Shown here: one piece after another, positions 1-8,077 of the stretch
Position numbering within the stretch: position 1 is the first letter of the stretch
How the letters are laid out: each line of letters opens with the position of its first letter
DNA from: an uncultured Lachnospiraceae bacterium
GTDB lineage: Bacteria; Bacillota; Clostridia; Lachnospirales; Lachnospiraceae
Length of the DNA stretch: 55,655 nt
NCBI GenBank assembly: GCA_947626775.1
Contig: CANQTL010000021.1
Location: 1-55,655, forward strand
Direction of reading: 5' to 3'
Notes under the pieces: model-generated
Databases searched by the model: none
What the model saw: the letters and a program-made list of their open reading frames with translations, nothing else
What the model was told of the DNA's origin: nothing
Position numbers and translations under genes: made by a program

Positions 1-40
1 TGCATAAACAGTATACTTCTTGGCATTTCACACAGAAAAA

Positions 41-60
41 TCCCGCACAGATGTGCGGGA
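41..60. terminator. Hairpin, terminator of the gene left of the window or of leftward transcripts
   Basis: Perfect 8-bp stem (41-48 with 53-60) around a 4-base loop. A run of five A precedes it, so read leftward it is followed by five U and would terminate. Read rightward the tail is only CTTTG. The gene it serves lies outside the window. Confidence 0.5.
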
Positions 61-77
61 CTTTGTCGACAGTCTGG

Positions 78-104
78 GAGTCTGCCGTGCGGCAGACTCT
101 TTTA
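78..104 (+). terminator. Rho-independent terminator upstream of the MFS gene
   Basis: Stem GAGTCTGCC (78-86) pairs with GGCAGACTC (91-99) around a 4-base loop and is followed by TTTT. It most likely ends transcription entering from the left, so the MFS unit would start after it. A weak -10 (TATACT, 123-128) lies just downstream, but its -35 is poor. Confidence 0.6.
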
Positions 105-157
105 AGCAGAGAACGGTTTTGATATACTCAAAGAAAATAATCGGAAAGGACGAGATT

Positions 158-196
158 ATGATACTTTGCATTGCGACAGCTCCATGCAGGGTCTGA
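158..196 (+). CDS. Short leader peptide (12 aa) before MFS transporter
   Basis: ATG at 158 opens MILCIATAPCRV and stops at TGA 194-196. A good ribosome binding site (AAAGGA, 145-150) sits 7 bases before it. The last codons lie inside the left arm of the 180-209 hairpin, so a ribosome held on this peptide would prevent that hairpin forming. This is the layout of antibiotic-responsive leaders of the erm/mef/cat type. No homologue is claimed; translation is inferred from the binding site and from position. Confidence 0.55.
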   Translation: MILCIATAPCRV

Positions 197-276
197 GGAC
201 TGCATGGAGGGACGGCTCCGTGCCGTAAGCCTCAGGCTTTGCTCTTGTTCGGTGAAAAAAGAGAAAAGGAGCAAAG
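180..276 (+). promoter_or_regulatory. Multi-hairpin attenuator hiding the MFS ribosome binding site
   Basis: Four elements follow each other: a perfect 10-bp stem (180-189 with 200-209), a small stem (212-216 with 222-226), a stem 227-231 with 235-239, and a perfect 8-bp stem CTTTGCTC (237-244) with GAGCAAAG (269-276). The last arm contains the GGAG at 268-271 that serves the ATG at 280. The third and fourth stems share bases 237-239, so they exclude each other. This is consistent with translational attenuation driven by the leader peptide at 158. Confidence 0.55.
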
Positions 277-279
277 ACA

Positions 280-1563
280 ATGAAGACAAAAAAAGATCAT
301 AACGTATGCGCACTGAGGGATTTTTATATCTTATGGAGCACACAGAGCGTTTCGCAGCTTGGGAGCAGTATCACGGCGTTTGCGCTGACGCTGTGGCTGT
401 ATGAGAGGACGGGTTCGTCCCTGAGCACGGCGGCGCTCACCATCTGTTTCTACGGGCCGTATGTGCTCGCCAGCATCTTCGCGGGGGCGCTGGCCGACAG
501 ACTGGATAAGAAGCGCGTCATGCTGGCCTGCGATCTGGCTGCGGCCCTGTGCACGGTTTTGGTATACGTTCTGTTTCGGGCGGATTGTCTGGAGGCGTGG
601 CAGCTCTATGTCATAAACGGGATAAACGGTCTGATGAATACGCTGCAGCAGCCGGCTTCCGAGGTGGCGATGACGCTCATCGTGCCCGAGAAGGATTACC
701 AGAGGACCAGCGGGCTGCGGTCGCTGTCAAGATCCCTGATCGACATTCTGCACCCGATGATCGCCACGTCGCTGTATTCGCTCATAGGACTTACGGGCGT
801 CATAACGGTCGATCTGGGGAGCTTTGCCATCGCGTTTGGAGCGTTGTTGACCGGCATCCGGATCCCGGAGAGCAGATGCGGAAGAAGCGAGCCGGTGCTG
901 ACTTTCGCGCGGGAAGGATTGGCATTTTTAAGGAGGGAGCCGCTGATTTGCCGGCTGATTCTGTTTATGGCAGGGGTCAATCTGACGGCGTCGGCCTTTG
1001 ACGCGGCGCTGCCGGGGTATGTGATTCCGAATCCCAGAGGCGGCGTTTCCATGCTCGGAATTGTCACCTCCTGCGCGGGGATTGCCATGGCCGCCGGCAG
1101 CCTGCTTGTCTCTGTCCTGCCGCGGCCCCGGGACAGGGTGCGGGTGATCTGGCTCACAATGCTCTTCTCGCTCGGGAGCGAGAATTTCCTGCTGGCCTTT
1201 TCCCGAGAACCCGTATTGTGGTGCGCAGGGCAGATCGCCGGCTGGCTTCTCGTGCCGGTTATGGACGCCAATCTGGACGTGATTCTCAGAACGGGCATTC
1301 CCGTGGAACTGCAGGGAAGAGTCTATGCCTGCCGCAATACGCTTCAGTTTTTTACCATACCGGCGGGGCTGTTTATGGGAGGTTTTCTGGTGGACCGGGT
1401 GTGCGAACCCTTCATGGCGGCGCACGGCGACGCGGCCATTCTCAGAATCTGCTTCGGGAGCGGCAAGGGATCGGGAGCGGCGCTTGTGATGTTTCTGCTC
1501 GGCGTGGGCGGGAGCGCGCTGTGTCTGTTTACCGGGAGACGGCTGAGAGGGAAGGGACAATAA
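280..1563 (+). CDS. MFS transporter, macrolide-efflux-like (MFS_3 type)
   Basis: A 427-residue membrane protein with about 12 hydrophobic segments. The N-terminal FYILWSTQSVSQLGSSIT stretch and the loop ADRLDKKRVML between helices 2 and 3 (the MFS signature region) resemble the Mef(A)/EntS branch of the major facilitator superfamily, which exports macrolides, siderophores or other amphipathic compounds by proton antiport. Substrate cannot be read from sequence. The start at 280 has AAGGAG upstream, and that site lies in a predicted hairpin (237-276) behind a leader peptide, which suggests induction by a ribosome-targeting compound. It stands alone: a terminator precedes it and a strong promoter for ylxM follows. 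Confidence 0.8.
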   Translation: MKTKKDHNVCALRDFYILWSTQSVSQLGSSITAFALTLWLYERTGSSLSTAALTICFYGPYVLASIFAGALADRLDKKRVMLACDLAAALCTVLVYVLFRADCLEAWQLYVINGINGLMNTLQQPASEVAMTLIVPEKDYQRTSGLRSLSRSLIDILHPMIATSLYSLIGLTGVITVDLGSFAIAFGALLTGIRIPESRCGRSEPVLTFAREGLAFLRREPLICRLILFMAGVNLTASAFDAALPGYVIPNPRGGVSMLGIVTSCAGIAMAAGSLLVSVLPRPRDRVRVIWLTMLFSLGSENFLLAFSREPVLWCAGQIAGWLLVPVMDANLDVILRTGIPVELQGRVYACRNTLQFFTIPAGLFMGGFLVDRVCEPFMAAHGDAAILRICFGSGKGSGAALVMFLLGVGGSALCLFTGRRLRGKGQ

Positions 1564-1590
1564 GAAGATATATTTGTCAATGAAAAATAC

Positions 1591-1619
1591 TTGACACCTT
1601 ATTTCCGATATAGTACAAT
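1591..1619 (+). promoter_or_regulatory. Sigma-A promoter of the ylxM-ffh operon
   Basis: TTGACA (1591-1596), a 17-base spacer, and TACAAT (1614-1619). This near-consensus promoter starts transcription about 37 bases before ylxM. Confidence 0.8.
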
Positions 1620-1663
1620 GCATAAGTCGGAGCCGACGAACCGCATCCGACCGGAGTTGTGGC

Positions 1664-2014
1664 ATGGAGAAGATCGTAGAGCAGGGTCTATTATATGATT
1701 TCTATGGAGAACTGCTGACGAAGCACCAGCGGCGGATCTATGAGAGCATCGTGTACGACGACCTCTCGCTGGGCGAGATCGCCGAGGAGGAGGGCGTCAG
1801 CAGACAGGCGGTGCACGACATCGTGAAGCGCTGCGACAGGGCGCTGCAGGGATACGAAGAGAAACTGCGTCTCGTGGCGAAGTTTGAGAGCATCAAGGAT
1901 AAGGTGGCCCGCATCAGCCGTCTGTCGGAAGAGTACAGGGACGGCGCGGCGGATATGGCCGCATACAGTACGCGGGTGAAGGAATTGTCCGAGGAGATCC
2001 TGCAGGAATTATAA
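1664..2014 (+). CDS. ylxM: YlxM family helix-turn-helix protein, SRP-associated
   Basis: 116 residues. Residues about 20-60 form a sigma-70 region 4-like helix-turn-helix (LSLGEIAEEEGVSRQAVHD), and the rest is helical. YlxM proteins are encoded directly before ffh in Firmicutes; in streptococci YlxM has been reported to bind SRP components and influence its GTPase activity. Here it is the first gene after a strong promoter and lies 81 bases before ffh. A role as DNA-binding regulator or SRP accessory cannot be decided from sequence. Confidence 0.88.
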   Translation: MEKIVEQGLLYDFYGELLTKHQRRIYESIVYDDLSLGEIAEEEGVSRQAVHDIVKRCDRALQGYEEKLRLVAKFESIKDKVARISRLSEEYRDGAADMAAYSTRVKELSEEILQEL

Positions 2015-2095
2015 GAGCATGGAGAAAACCGGCAATGACGGGAATCATCGGGAGCGTCAGAGAACTGACGCGGTATCGGAAGGGCGTGCGGTCAT

Positions 2096-3472
2096 ATGGC
2101 ATTTGAGAGTCTTACGGACAAACTGCAGAATGTGTTTAAGAACCTGAGAGGCAAGGGCCGTCTCACCGAGGAGGACGTCAGAACCGCTCTCAGAGAGGTG
2201 AAGATGGCGCTTCTGGAGGCGGACGTCAACTTCAAGGTAGTCAAACAGTTCGTCAAGTCCGTGGAGGAGCGCGCCATAGGCGCGGACGTGCTGAACGGAC
2301 TGAATCCCGGGCAGATGGTGATCAAGATCGTCAATGAAGAGATGGTCGCCCTGATGGGGTCCGAGACGACGGAAATCGCGCTGCAGCCGGGCAAAGCGGT
2401 CACGGTTATCATGATGTGCGGTCTGCAGGGCGCGGGCAAGACTACTACCACGGCGAAGATCGCGGGCAAGCTGAAGCTGAAGGGCAAAAAACCGCTTCTC
2501 GTCGCGTGCGACGTCTACAGGCCGGCGGCAATTAAGCAGCTGCAGATCAACGGCGAGAAACAACAGGTGGACGTGTTCTCCATGGGAGAAAACCACAAAC
2601 CCGTCAATATCGCCAAAGCGGCTCTGGAGCACGCGGAGAAGAACGGGCACAATGTGGTGATCCTGGACACCGCCGGACGTCTCCACATCGATGAGGAGAT
2701 GATGGAGGAACTCAAAGAGATCAAAGACAGCGTGACCGTACATCAGACGCTCCTCGTGGTGGACGCCATGACGGGACAGGACGCGGTCAACGTGGCCCAG
2801 GATTTCGACGAGAAGATCGGGATCGACGGGGTCGTCCTCTCGAAGATGGACGGCGATTCCAGAGGCGGCGCGGCGCTCTCCGTCAAGGCCGTGACGGGCA
2901 GGCCGATCCTGTATGTCGGCATGGGTGAGAAGCTGTCCGATCTGGAACAGTTTTATCCGGAACGTATGGCGAGCCGCATCCTCGGCATGGGCGATGTGCT
3001 GACGCTGATTGAGAAGGCGCAGCAGAATATCGATATCGACGAGGAGAAAGGAAAGCAGATGACTGCCCGCATGAAGAAGGGCAGATTCGATTTCGAGGAC
3101 TATCTGGAGAGCATGAAGCAGATGCGCAATATGGGCGGTCTGTCCGGTCTGCTCGGTATGCTGCCCGGCATGGGAAAGCAGATGGGCGACATCGAGTCCA
3201 TGGTAGACGAAAAGCAGCTGGCGCATATGGAGGCGATCGTGCTGAGCATGACGCCTGAGGAGAGACAGAACCCGAAACTGCTGAATCCCAGCCGCAAGGC
3301 GAGGATCGCGAGGGGATCAGGCGTCGATATCTCGGTTGTCAATCGTTTTATCAAGCAGTTTGAGCAGTCCCAGAAGATGATGAAGCAGATCCCCGGCATG
3401 ATGGGCGGTAAGAAGGGCAGGGGTCTGTTCGGAGGTATGGGCGGTTTAGGCGGTATGAAGTTCCCGTTTTAG
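2096..3472 (+). CDS. ffh: Signal recognition particle GTPase Ffh (SRP54)
   Basis: 458 residues, the normal length. Order: N-terminal four-helix bundle (1-90), GTPase G domain with P-loop GLQGAGKTT near residues 109-117, DTAGR in G3, TKMDGD-like [10 protein letters not shown] in G4 region, then the methionine-rich M domain from about 300 that binds SRP RNA and signal peptides, ending in Gly/Met-rich repeats. Ffh targets nascent membrane and secreted proteins to FtsY and SecYEG. It sits in the conserved block with ylxM, rpsP, rimM and trmD. Confidence 0.97.
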   Translation: MAFESLTDKLQNVFKNLRGKGRLTEEDVRTALREVKMALLEADVNFKVVKQFVKSVEERAIGADVLNGLNPGQMVIKIVNEEMVALMGSETTEIALQPGKAVTVIMMCGLQGAGKTTTTAKIAGKLKLKGKKPLLVACDVYRPAAIKQLQINGEKQQVDVFSMGENHKPVNIAKAALEHAEKNGHNVVILDTAGRLHIDEEMMEELKEIKDSVTVHQTLLVVDAMTGQDAVNVAQDFDEKIGIDGVVLSKMDGDSRGGAALSVKAVTGRPILYVGMGEKLSDLEQFYPERMASRILGMGDVLTLIEKAQQNIDIDEEKGKQMTARMKKGRFDFEDYLESMKQMRNMGGLSGLLGMLPGMGKQMGDIESMVDEKQLAHMEAIVLSMTPEERQNPKLLNPSRKARIARGSGVDISVVNRFIKQFEQSQKMMKQIPGMMGGKKGRGLFGGMGGLGGMKFPF

Positions 3473-3522
3473 GGTTTCCTCATAAATTATTTATCATTAT
3501 TTTCACATGGAGGCAGAGAAAA

Positions 3523-3768
3523 ATGGCAGTTAAGATCAGATTGAGAAGAATGGGACAGAAGAAAGCTCCTTTCTACAGAATCGTAGTGGCGGATTCCAGA
3601 GCGCCGAGAGACGGCAGATTCATCGAGGAGATCGGCACGTACGATCCGAACACGGATCCCAGCACCTACAAGGTTGACGAGGAGGCCGCCAGGAAGTGGC
3701 TCAATAACGGAGCGCAGCCGACAGAGATTGTCAGCAAGATTTTCAAGAACGTAGGCATAACAAAATAG
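3523..3768 (+). CDS. rpsP: 30S ribosomal protein S16
   Basis: 81 residues beginning [20 protein letters not shown], the S16 signature, with the [14 protein letters not shown] segment. It binds 16S rRNA and is needed for 30S assembly. GGAGG lies upstream. Same operon as ffh and khpA. Confidence 0.97.
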   Translation: MAVKIRLRRMGQKKAPFYRIVVADSRAPRDGRFIEEIGTYDPNTDPSTYKVDEEAARKWLNNGAQPTEIVSKIFKNVGITK

Positions 3769-3820
3769 CGATTGCCGATACGGATAAGTATGCGGGCAGC
3801 AAGGCTTTTGGAGGTGGACT

Positions 3821-4048
3821 ATGAAGGAATTGGTTGAAGTGATCGCAAAAGCGCTTGTCGAGAACCCTGACGAGGTGGTTGTGACCGAGAAGGAAGAGGG
3901 CAGACATATCACTGTGGAGCTTCATGTTGCGGCTTCGGATATGGGCAAGGTGATCGGCAAACAGGGACGCATTGCCAAGGCGATCCGCTCTGTAGTGAAA
4001 GCTGCGTCATCGAAAGGCAATAAGAGAGTGGACGTTGAAATCGTTTAA
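3821..4048 (+). CDS. khpA: KH-domain RNA-binding protein KhpA (YlqC)
   Basis: 75 residues forming one type II KH domain. The RNA-contact loop GKQG is at about residues 48-51 (VIGKQGRIAKAI). In streptococci and lactobacilli KhpA pairs with KhpB (Jag/EloR) to bind RNA and control cell elongation. Position between rpsP and rimM is conserved in Firmicutes. It is preceded by GGAGG at 7 bases. Confidence 0.93.
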   Translation: MKELVEVIAKALVENPDEVVVTEKEEGRHITVELHVAASDMGKVIGKQGRIAKAIRSVVKAASSKGNKRVDVEIV

Positions 4049-4052
4049 TCGG

Positions 4053-4082
4053 ACAGCCTCATGGAAGATCCCGTGGGGCTGT
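4053..4082 (+). other. Intergenic hairpin between khpA and rimM
   Basis: Twelve base pairs including wobbles (4053-4064 with 4071-4082) around loop AAGATC. The following bases TGTTCTG are only moderately U-rich, so it may act as a partial terminator or a processing/stability element inside the operon. The loop region matches the terminator behind yajC (39032-39058). Confidence 0.5.
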
Positions 4083-4131
4083 TGTTCTGTCCGCGGCAAA
4101 GCCGCAGGGCAGGACGGATGCGGAGGAAGCA

Positions 4132-4638
4132 ATGGTATCTGAGATGCAGGTGGGCGTCATCACGCAGACGCACGGAATCAAAGGGGAAGTCAAGGTTTTC
4201 CCCACGACGGACGACGCGGGCCGTTTTAAAAAGCTGAAGAAAGTTTTCCTGGACAACGGCAGGGAACGCCTGGAGCTGGAGATCGAGGGCGTCAAATTTT
4301 TCAAGCAGTACGTCATCCTCAAATTCAGGGGCTATGATTCCATCAACGATATTGAAAAGTACAGGGGAGCCGCCCTGTATATCCGGCGCGAACAGGCGGT
4401 CAGTCTGCAGAAGGACGAGTACTTTATCGCCGATCTGATCGGCGCGGAGGTCGTGACGGAGGACGGCGCGCATTTCGGCACGATCCGGGACGTGCTGGTC
4501 ACCGGCGCGAACGACGTCTATGTGGTGACGCGGGACGACGGATCGGAGGCGCTGCTTCCCGCCATTCGGGAATGCGTCAGAAAAGTGGATATCGAGAGGG
4601 GCAGAGTGACCGTTCATATTATGGACGGACTGCTGTGA
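4132..4638 (+). CDS. rimM: 16S rRNA processing protein RimM
   Basis: 168 residues. The N-terminal GVITQTHGIKGEVKVFPTT motif is the RimM signature; a PRC-barrel follows (about 95-165, EYFIADLIGAEVV). RimM binds S19 and the 16S 3' domain during 30S maturation. Located directly before trmD as in most bacteria. The start at 4132 has GGAGGA upstream; an ATG four codons later (4144) is an alternative. Confidence 0.95.
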   Translation: MVSEMQVGVITQTHGIKGEVKVFPTTDDAGRFKKLKKVFLDNGRERLELEIEGVKFFKQYVILKFRGYDSINDIEKYRGAALYIRREQAVSLQKDEYFIADLIGAEVVTEDGAHFGTIRDVLVTGANDVYVVTRDDGSEALLPAIRECVRKVDIERGRVTVHIMDGLL

Positions 4639-4686
4639 CGGGACGGCGAAACGGCCGGATCTGAATTTGGGAAACGGAGCGGCGAG

Positions 4687-5433
4687 ATGCATTTTTATAT
4701 TCTGACACTTTTTCCGGAGATGGTCATGCAGGGGCTTGGCACGAGCATACTCGGGAGAGCCGCGCAGAGGGGACATATCTCTGTCGAGGCGGTGAATATA
4801 CGCGATTACACGCTGGATAAGCATGGTAAAGTGGACGATTACACCTACGGGGGAGGCGCCGGGATGCTCATGCAGGCCCAGCCGGTCTACGATGCGTGCA
4901 TGGCGGTGCAGGAGCGTATCGCGAAGCGCTGCGGGGAGGACGGGCGCGCGGCGGGCGCGCGGGTCGTCTATGTAACGCCCCAGGGCCGGACTTTTCATCA
5001 GGAGATGGCGAGGGAATTCGCGCGGGAGGAGGATCTGATCTTTCTGTGCGGACACTATGAGGGGATCGACGAGCGGGTGCTGGAAGAGATTGTCACGGAT
5101 CAGGTTTCCATCGGCGACTATGTGCTGACGGGCGGCGAACTGCCCGCGATGGTGATGGTCGACGCCATCGCCAGGCTGGTGCCGGGGGTGCTGCACAATT
5201 CCGAGTCCGCCCTGACGGAGACGTTTCACGACGGACTGCTGGAGTATCCGCAGTATTCCAGACCGGAGATCTGGCACGGAAGGCGGGTGCCGGAGATCCT
5301 GCTCTCGGGGGACCATGCCAGGGTGGACGCATGGCGGCTTGCACAGTCGCTGGAGCGCACGAAAAGGCTGCGGCCCGATCTGTACGAGGCGTATATGGCG
5401 GCGAAAAACGCTCCGAAAGAGACAAAAGAATAA
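4687..5433 (+). CDS. trmD: tRNA (guanine-37-N1)-methyltransferase TrmD
   Basis: 248 residues. SPOUT-class trefoil-knot methyltransferase: [12 protein letters not shown] and [15 protein letters not shown] form the knot that binds S-adenosylmethionine, and the C-terminal helical domain contacts tRNA. It methylates G37 next to the anticodon, preventing frameshifts. Length and context (rimM before, rplS after) are standard. Confidence 0.97.
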   Translation: MHFYILTLFPEMVMQGLGTSILGRAAQRGHISVEAVNIRDYTLDKHGKVDDYTYGGGAGMLMQAQPVYDACMAVQERIAKRCGEDGRAAGARVVYVTPQGRTFHQEMAREFAREEDLIFLCGHYEGIDERVLEEIVTDQVSIGDYVLTGGELPAMVMVDAIARLVPGVLHNSESALTETFHDGLLEYPQYSRPEIWHGRRVPEILLSGDHARVDAWRLAQSLERTKRLRPDLYEAYMAAKNAPKETKE

Positions 5434-5440
5434 GAATTGC

Positions 5441-5469
5441 TTGCAATTTGCCGGGATCTATGCTAAATT
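5441..5469 (+). promoter_or_regulatory. Probable internal promoter for rplS
   Basis: TTGCAA (5441-5446), 17-base spacer, TAAATT (5464-5469). It would start a transcript about 65 bases before rplS, allowing L19 to be made independently of trmD. Confidence 0.5.
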
Positions 5470-5535
5470 GTTAATGTTGCGAAAAAGATGGTCCTCTGTT
5501 ACCGCGCGTATTAAGAACATCCATATCAATAGGAG
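5470..5535 (+). ncRNA. Candidate L19 autoregulatory leader
   Basis: The 5' leader between the promoter at 5441 and rplS contains short complementary arms (for example GCG near 5480 and CGC near 5506) around GGTCCTCTGTTACC. Firmicutes are known to carry an L19 leader RNA at this place. The assignment rests on position and weak pairing only. Confidence 0.35.
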
Positions 5536-5542
5536 GCAGATT

Positions 5543-5890
5543 ATGAACGATATTATCAGAGAAATCGAAAAGGAACAGCTGAAAGAGAACGTCAGCGATT
5601 TTAATGTCGGCGATACCGTCAAGGTATACGGCAAAATTAAGGAAGGCAACCGCGAGAGAATCCAGATCTTCGAGGGCACCGTGTTAAAGATACAGGGCGG
5701 AAGCAGCAGAGCGACTTTTACCGTGCGCAAGGTATCCAACGGCGTTGGTGTTGAGAAGACATGGCCCCTTCACTCTCCCAACGTAGAGAAGGTGGAGGTT
5801 GTGAGAAGAGGTAAGGTGAGACGTGCGAAGTTAAATTACCTGAGACAGCGCGTCGGCAAGAAGGCTAAGGTCAAAGAGATTGTAAAATAA
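5543..5890 (+). CDS. rplS: 50S ribosomal protein L19
   Basis: 115 residues starting [39 protein letters not shown] and the basic C-terminal end [16 protein letters not shown] are typical. L19 lies at the 30S-50S interface. The ATG at 5543 follows AGGAGG; upstream in-frame sequence belongs to the trmD region and is not part of the protein. Confidence 0.97.
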   Translation: MNDIIREIEKEQLKENVSDFNVGDTVKVYGKIKEGNRERIQIFEGTVLKIQGGSSRATFTVRKVSNGVGVEKTWPLHSPNVEKVEVVRRGKVRRAKLNYLRQRVGKKAKVKEIVK

Positions 5891-5919
5891 TGGTATATGA
5901 GATCTGTTAGAATGCGCGG

Positions 5920-5954
5920 CAGATACCTCGAAGCGGTTTGGGGTATCTGTTTTT
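5920..5954 (+). terminator. Terminator after rplS
   Basis: CAGATACC (5920-5927) pairs with GGTATCTG (5942-5949), followed by TTTTT. It closes the ffh-rplS transcription unit. Confidence 0.8.
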
Positions 5955-5962
5955 GCGTGTAT

Positions 5963-5991
5963 TTGCTTTTAGGTGCGTTTGTTGATATAAT
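5963..5991 (+). promoter_or_regulatory. Sigma-A promoter of the lepB-rbgA unit
   Basis: TTGCTT (5963-5968), 17-base spacer, consensus TATAAT (5986-5991), right after the rplS terminator and 23 bases before the signal peptidase start. Confidence 0.75.
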
Positions 5992-6013
5992 GTGAACTTG
6001 GAGGAGCGATCCC

Positions 6014-6598
6014 ATGCCGAGAAGAAAAGGACTGACTTTTTATCAGAAGAAAAAAAAGTGGAATCCGACGCTCATCAAGGATATCTTCGAGATGCTGATC
6101 GGCTCCGTCATCGTCGTTTTTCTGGCGCTTGTGATCGTGTTTTCCGTGGGGATGAAGACGAGCATCGTCGGGGATTCCATGGAGCCGGGTCTTGTGAGCG
6201 GACAGGAGATTCTGATCAACCGGGTCGTGTACCGTTTCTCGGCTCCCAAGCGCGGGGACGTGGTCGTCTTTTGGCCGAACGGCAACCAGAACTCGCACTA
6301 TTATGTGAAAAGGGTCGTCGGGCTGCCCGGAGAGATCATACAGATCCGGGACGGACGCGTCTATGTGGACGGCGTCTTGCTGGAAGAGGACGGCAGTTAC
6401 GACAGCATGGCGGACGCCGGGATCGCGGAGCATGAACTGACGCTCGCGGCGGACGAGTACTTTGTGCTGGGGGACAACCGAAACAGCAGCGAGGACAGCA
6501 GATCTGGCAATATAGGCGCCGTCAAGAGAGACAATATCATCGGAAAGGCATGGTTCCGGCTGTCCCGGGAGTGGGAGAACATCGGGCTGATCGAGTAA
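6014..6598 (+). CDS. lepB: Type I signal peptidase (first of two)
   Basis: 194 residues. A single N-terminal membrane anchor (about 25-50) is followed by the S26 catalytic domain: GDSMEPGL holds the nucleophile Ser, YYVKRVVGLPGE holds the general-base Lys, and GDNRNSSEDSR is box E. It cleaves signal peptides of exported proteins on the outer face of the membrane. A second complete paralogue lies at 7526, with rbgA between them. Strong GGAGGA site upstream. Confidence 0.93.
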   Translation: MPRRKGLTFYQKKKKWNPTLIKDIFEMLIGSVIVVFLALVIVFSVGMKTSIVGDSMEPGLVSGQEILINRVVYRFSAPKRGDVVVFWPNGNQNSHYYVKRVVGLPGEIIQIRDGRVYVDGVLLEEDGSYDSMADAGIAEHELTLAADEYFVLGDNRNSSEDSRSGNIGAVKRDNIIGKAWFRLSREWENIGLIE

Positions 6599-6618
6599 CC
6601 GTGAAGGGACGGATACAT

Positions 6619-7479
6619 ATGAATTACCAGTGGTACCCGGGTCATATGACCAAAGCCAAGAGAATGATGCAGGAAAACATGGGGCTGATCGATCTTGTGA
6701 TCGAAGTGGTGGATGCGAGGATTCCGCTGAGCAGCCGCAACCCCGATATAGACGAGCTTGGCAGAAATAAATTCCGGGTGATCCTGCTCAACAAATCCGA
6801 TCTGGCCGACGCGGAGGCGAACCGGCTCTGGATGGAATATTTTAAGGAGAAGGGCTTCCACGCGCTGGAGGTGAACGCCAAGAGCGGGCAGGGCCTGAGA
6901 TCCCTGCAGGGAATTGTCAGGGAAGCGTGCAGGGAGAAGATCGAGCGGGACAGAAGGCGCGGGATCAAAAACCGGCCGATTCGCGCGATCGTGGTTGGAA
7001 TACCGAACGTGGGCAAGTCCACTTTCATCAATTCCTTCGCGGGCAAGGCCTGTACCAAAACGGGAAACAAGCCGGGCGTCACCAAGGGGAAACAGTGGAT
7101 CCGCATGAACAGGGAGCTGGAACTTTTGGATACGCCGGGGATTCTGTGGCCGAAGTTTGAGAGCGAGGAAGTGGGGAGAAATCTTGCGCTGACAGGCTCC
7201 ATGAACGACGAGATCCTGGAGATGACACAGCTCGCCTCGGATCTTCTCGGCTATCTGCTGTCACATTACAGGGAGCAGCTCGCCGGGAGATATCAGATGA
7301 GCGATTCCGGGGACATGGATACGGCGCTCGCGGTGCTTACGCATATATGTGAGATCCGCGGATGCTACAGGAAAGGACAGGAACCGGATTACGAGAAAGC
7401 GGCTTCGGTTCTGATGGACGATTTCAGAAGCGGCAGGATCGGCAGGATCACGCTGGAACTGCCCGCGGACGTCTCTTGA
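6619..7479 (+). CDS. rbgA: Ribosome biogenesis GTPase RbgA (YlqF)
   Basis: 286 residues. Circularly permuted GTPase: G4 (LLNKSDLAD) comes before the P-loop GIPNVGKST and G3 DTPG, the hallmark of the YlqF/YawG family. The N-terminal YQWYPGHMTKAKR motif is diagnostic. RbgA drives a late step of 50S assembly. The start at 6619 is chosen because YPGHM begins conserved N-termini; in-frame upstream codons overlap lepB. Located next to rnhB, as in Bacillus. Confidence 0.95.
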   Translation: MNYQWYPGHMTKAKRMMQENMGLIDLVIEVVDARIPLSSRNPDIDELGRNKFRVILLNKSDLADAEANRLWMEYFKEKGFHALEVNAKSGQGLRSLQGIVREACREKIERDRRRGIKNRPIRAIVVGIPNVGKSTFINSFAGKACTKTGNKPGVTKGKQWIRMNRELELLDTPGILWPKFESEEVGRNLALTGSMNDEILEMTQLASDLLGYLLSHYREQLAGRYQMSDSGDMDTALAVLTHICEIRGCYRKGQEPDYEKAASVLMDDFRSGRIGRITLELPADVS

Positions 7480-7525
7480 GAATACGGGTGAAACGGATGA
7501 AAGACAGAATCGAGGAAACAGCGTC

Positions 7526-8065
7526 ATGAAGAAAGTGTTGAAGGAGATTTTGAGCACCAGCGTCTATATTTTGTTTGTCCTGTGTGCCGTCTATCTGGTG
7601 ATTCATTTCGTGGGCCAGAGAACACAGGTGCTCGGCAGTTCCATGGAACCGAAACTGAGCAGCGAGGACAATCTGATCGTGGACAAGATCAGCTACAGAC
7701 TGCATGAACCGGAGCGTTTTGACATCGTTGTCTTTCCCTTTCGGTATGAGAAAAATACCTATTACATCAAGCGCATTATCGGTCTGCCGGGAGAGACCGT
7801 GCAGATCGACGAGGAGGGCAATATCCTGATCAACGGGGAGGTGCTTGCCGAAAACTATGGCAAGGAAGTGATCCGGAATCCGGGAAGGGCGTATGAGGAG
7901 ATCCGGCTGGGCGACGACGAGTATTTTGTGATGGGCGACAACAGAAATAACAGTACGGACAGCAGGGATCCTTCCGTGGGCAACATCAGGCGCAGCGAAA
8001 TCATCGGAAGGGCATGGCTTCGCATCTGGCCGCTTGACAAGTTCGGACTGATCAGGCACAGGTGA
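7526..8065 (+). CDS. lepB: Type I signal peptidase (second of two)
   Basis: 179 residues, N-terminal membrane helix (about 10-30), catalytic Ser in LGSSMEPKL, Lys in YYIKRIIGLPGE, and GDNRNNSTDSRD. All catalytic boxes are intact. It is clearly homologous to the copy at 6014 but diverged through most of its length, so this is an old duplication rather than a fresh one. Differing substrate preference is possible but not visible. Followed 12 bases later by rnhB. Confidence 0.93.
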   Translation: MKKVLKEILSTSVYILFVLCAVYLVIHFVGQRTQVLGSSMEPKLSSEDNLIVDKISYRLHEPERFDIVVFPFRYEKNTYYIKRIIGLPGETVQIDEEGNILINGEVLAENYGKEVIRNPGRAYEEIRLGDDEYFVMGDNRNNSTDSRDPSVGNIRRSEIIGRAWLRIWPLDKFGLIRHR

Positions 8066-8077
8066 GGAAGAAGGGCG

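Noticed and set aside
3473..3522. 4.5S/SRP RNA gene next to ffh
   Set aside because: The gap is too short and AT-rich, with no SRP RNA helix 8 motif.
5315..5542. Extended L19 N-terminus
   Set aside because: It overlaps the trmD end and the rplS leader; the standard L19 start is at 5543 with AGGAGG.
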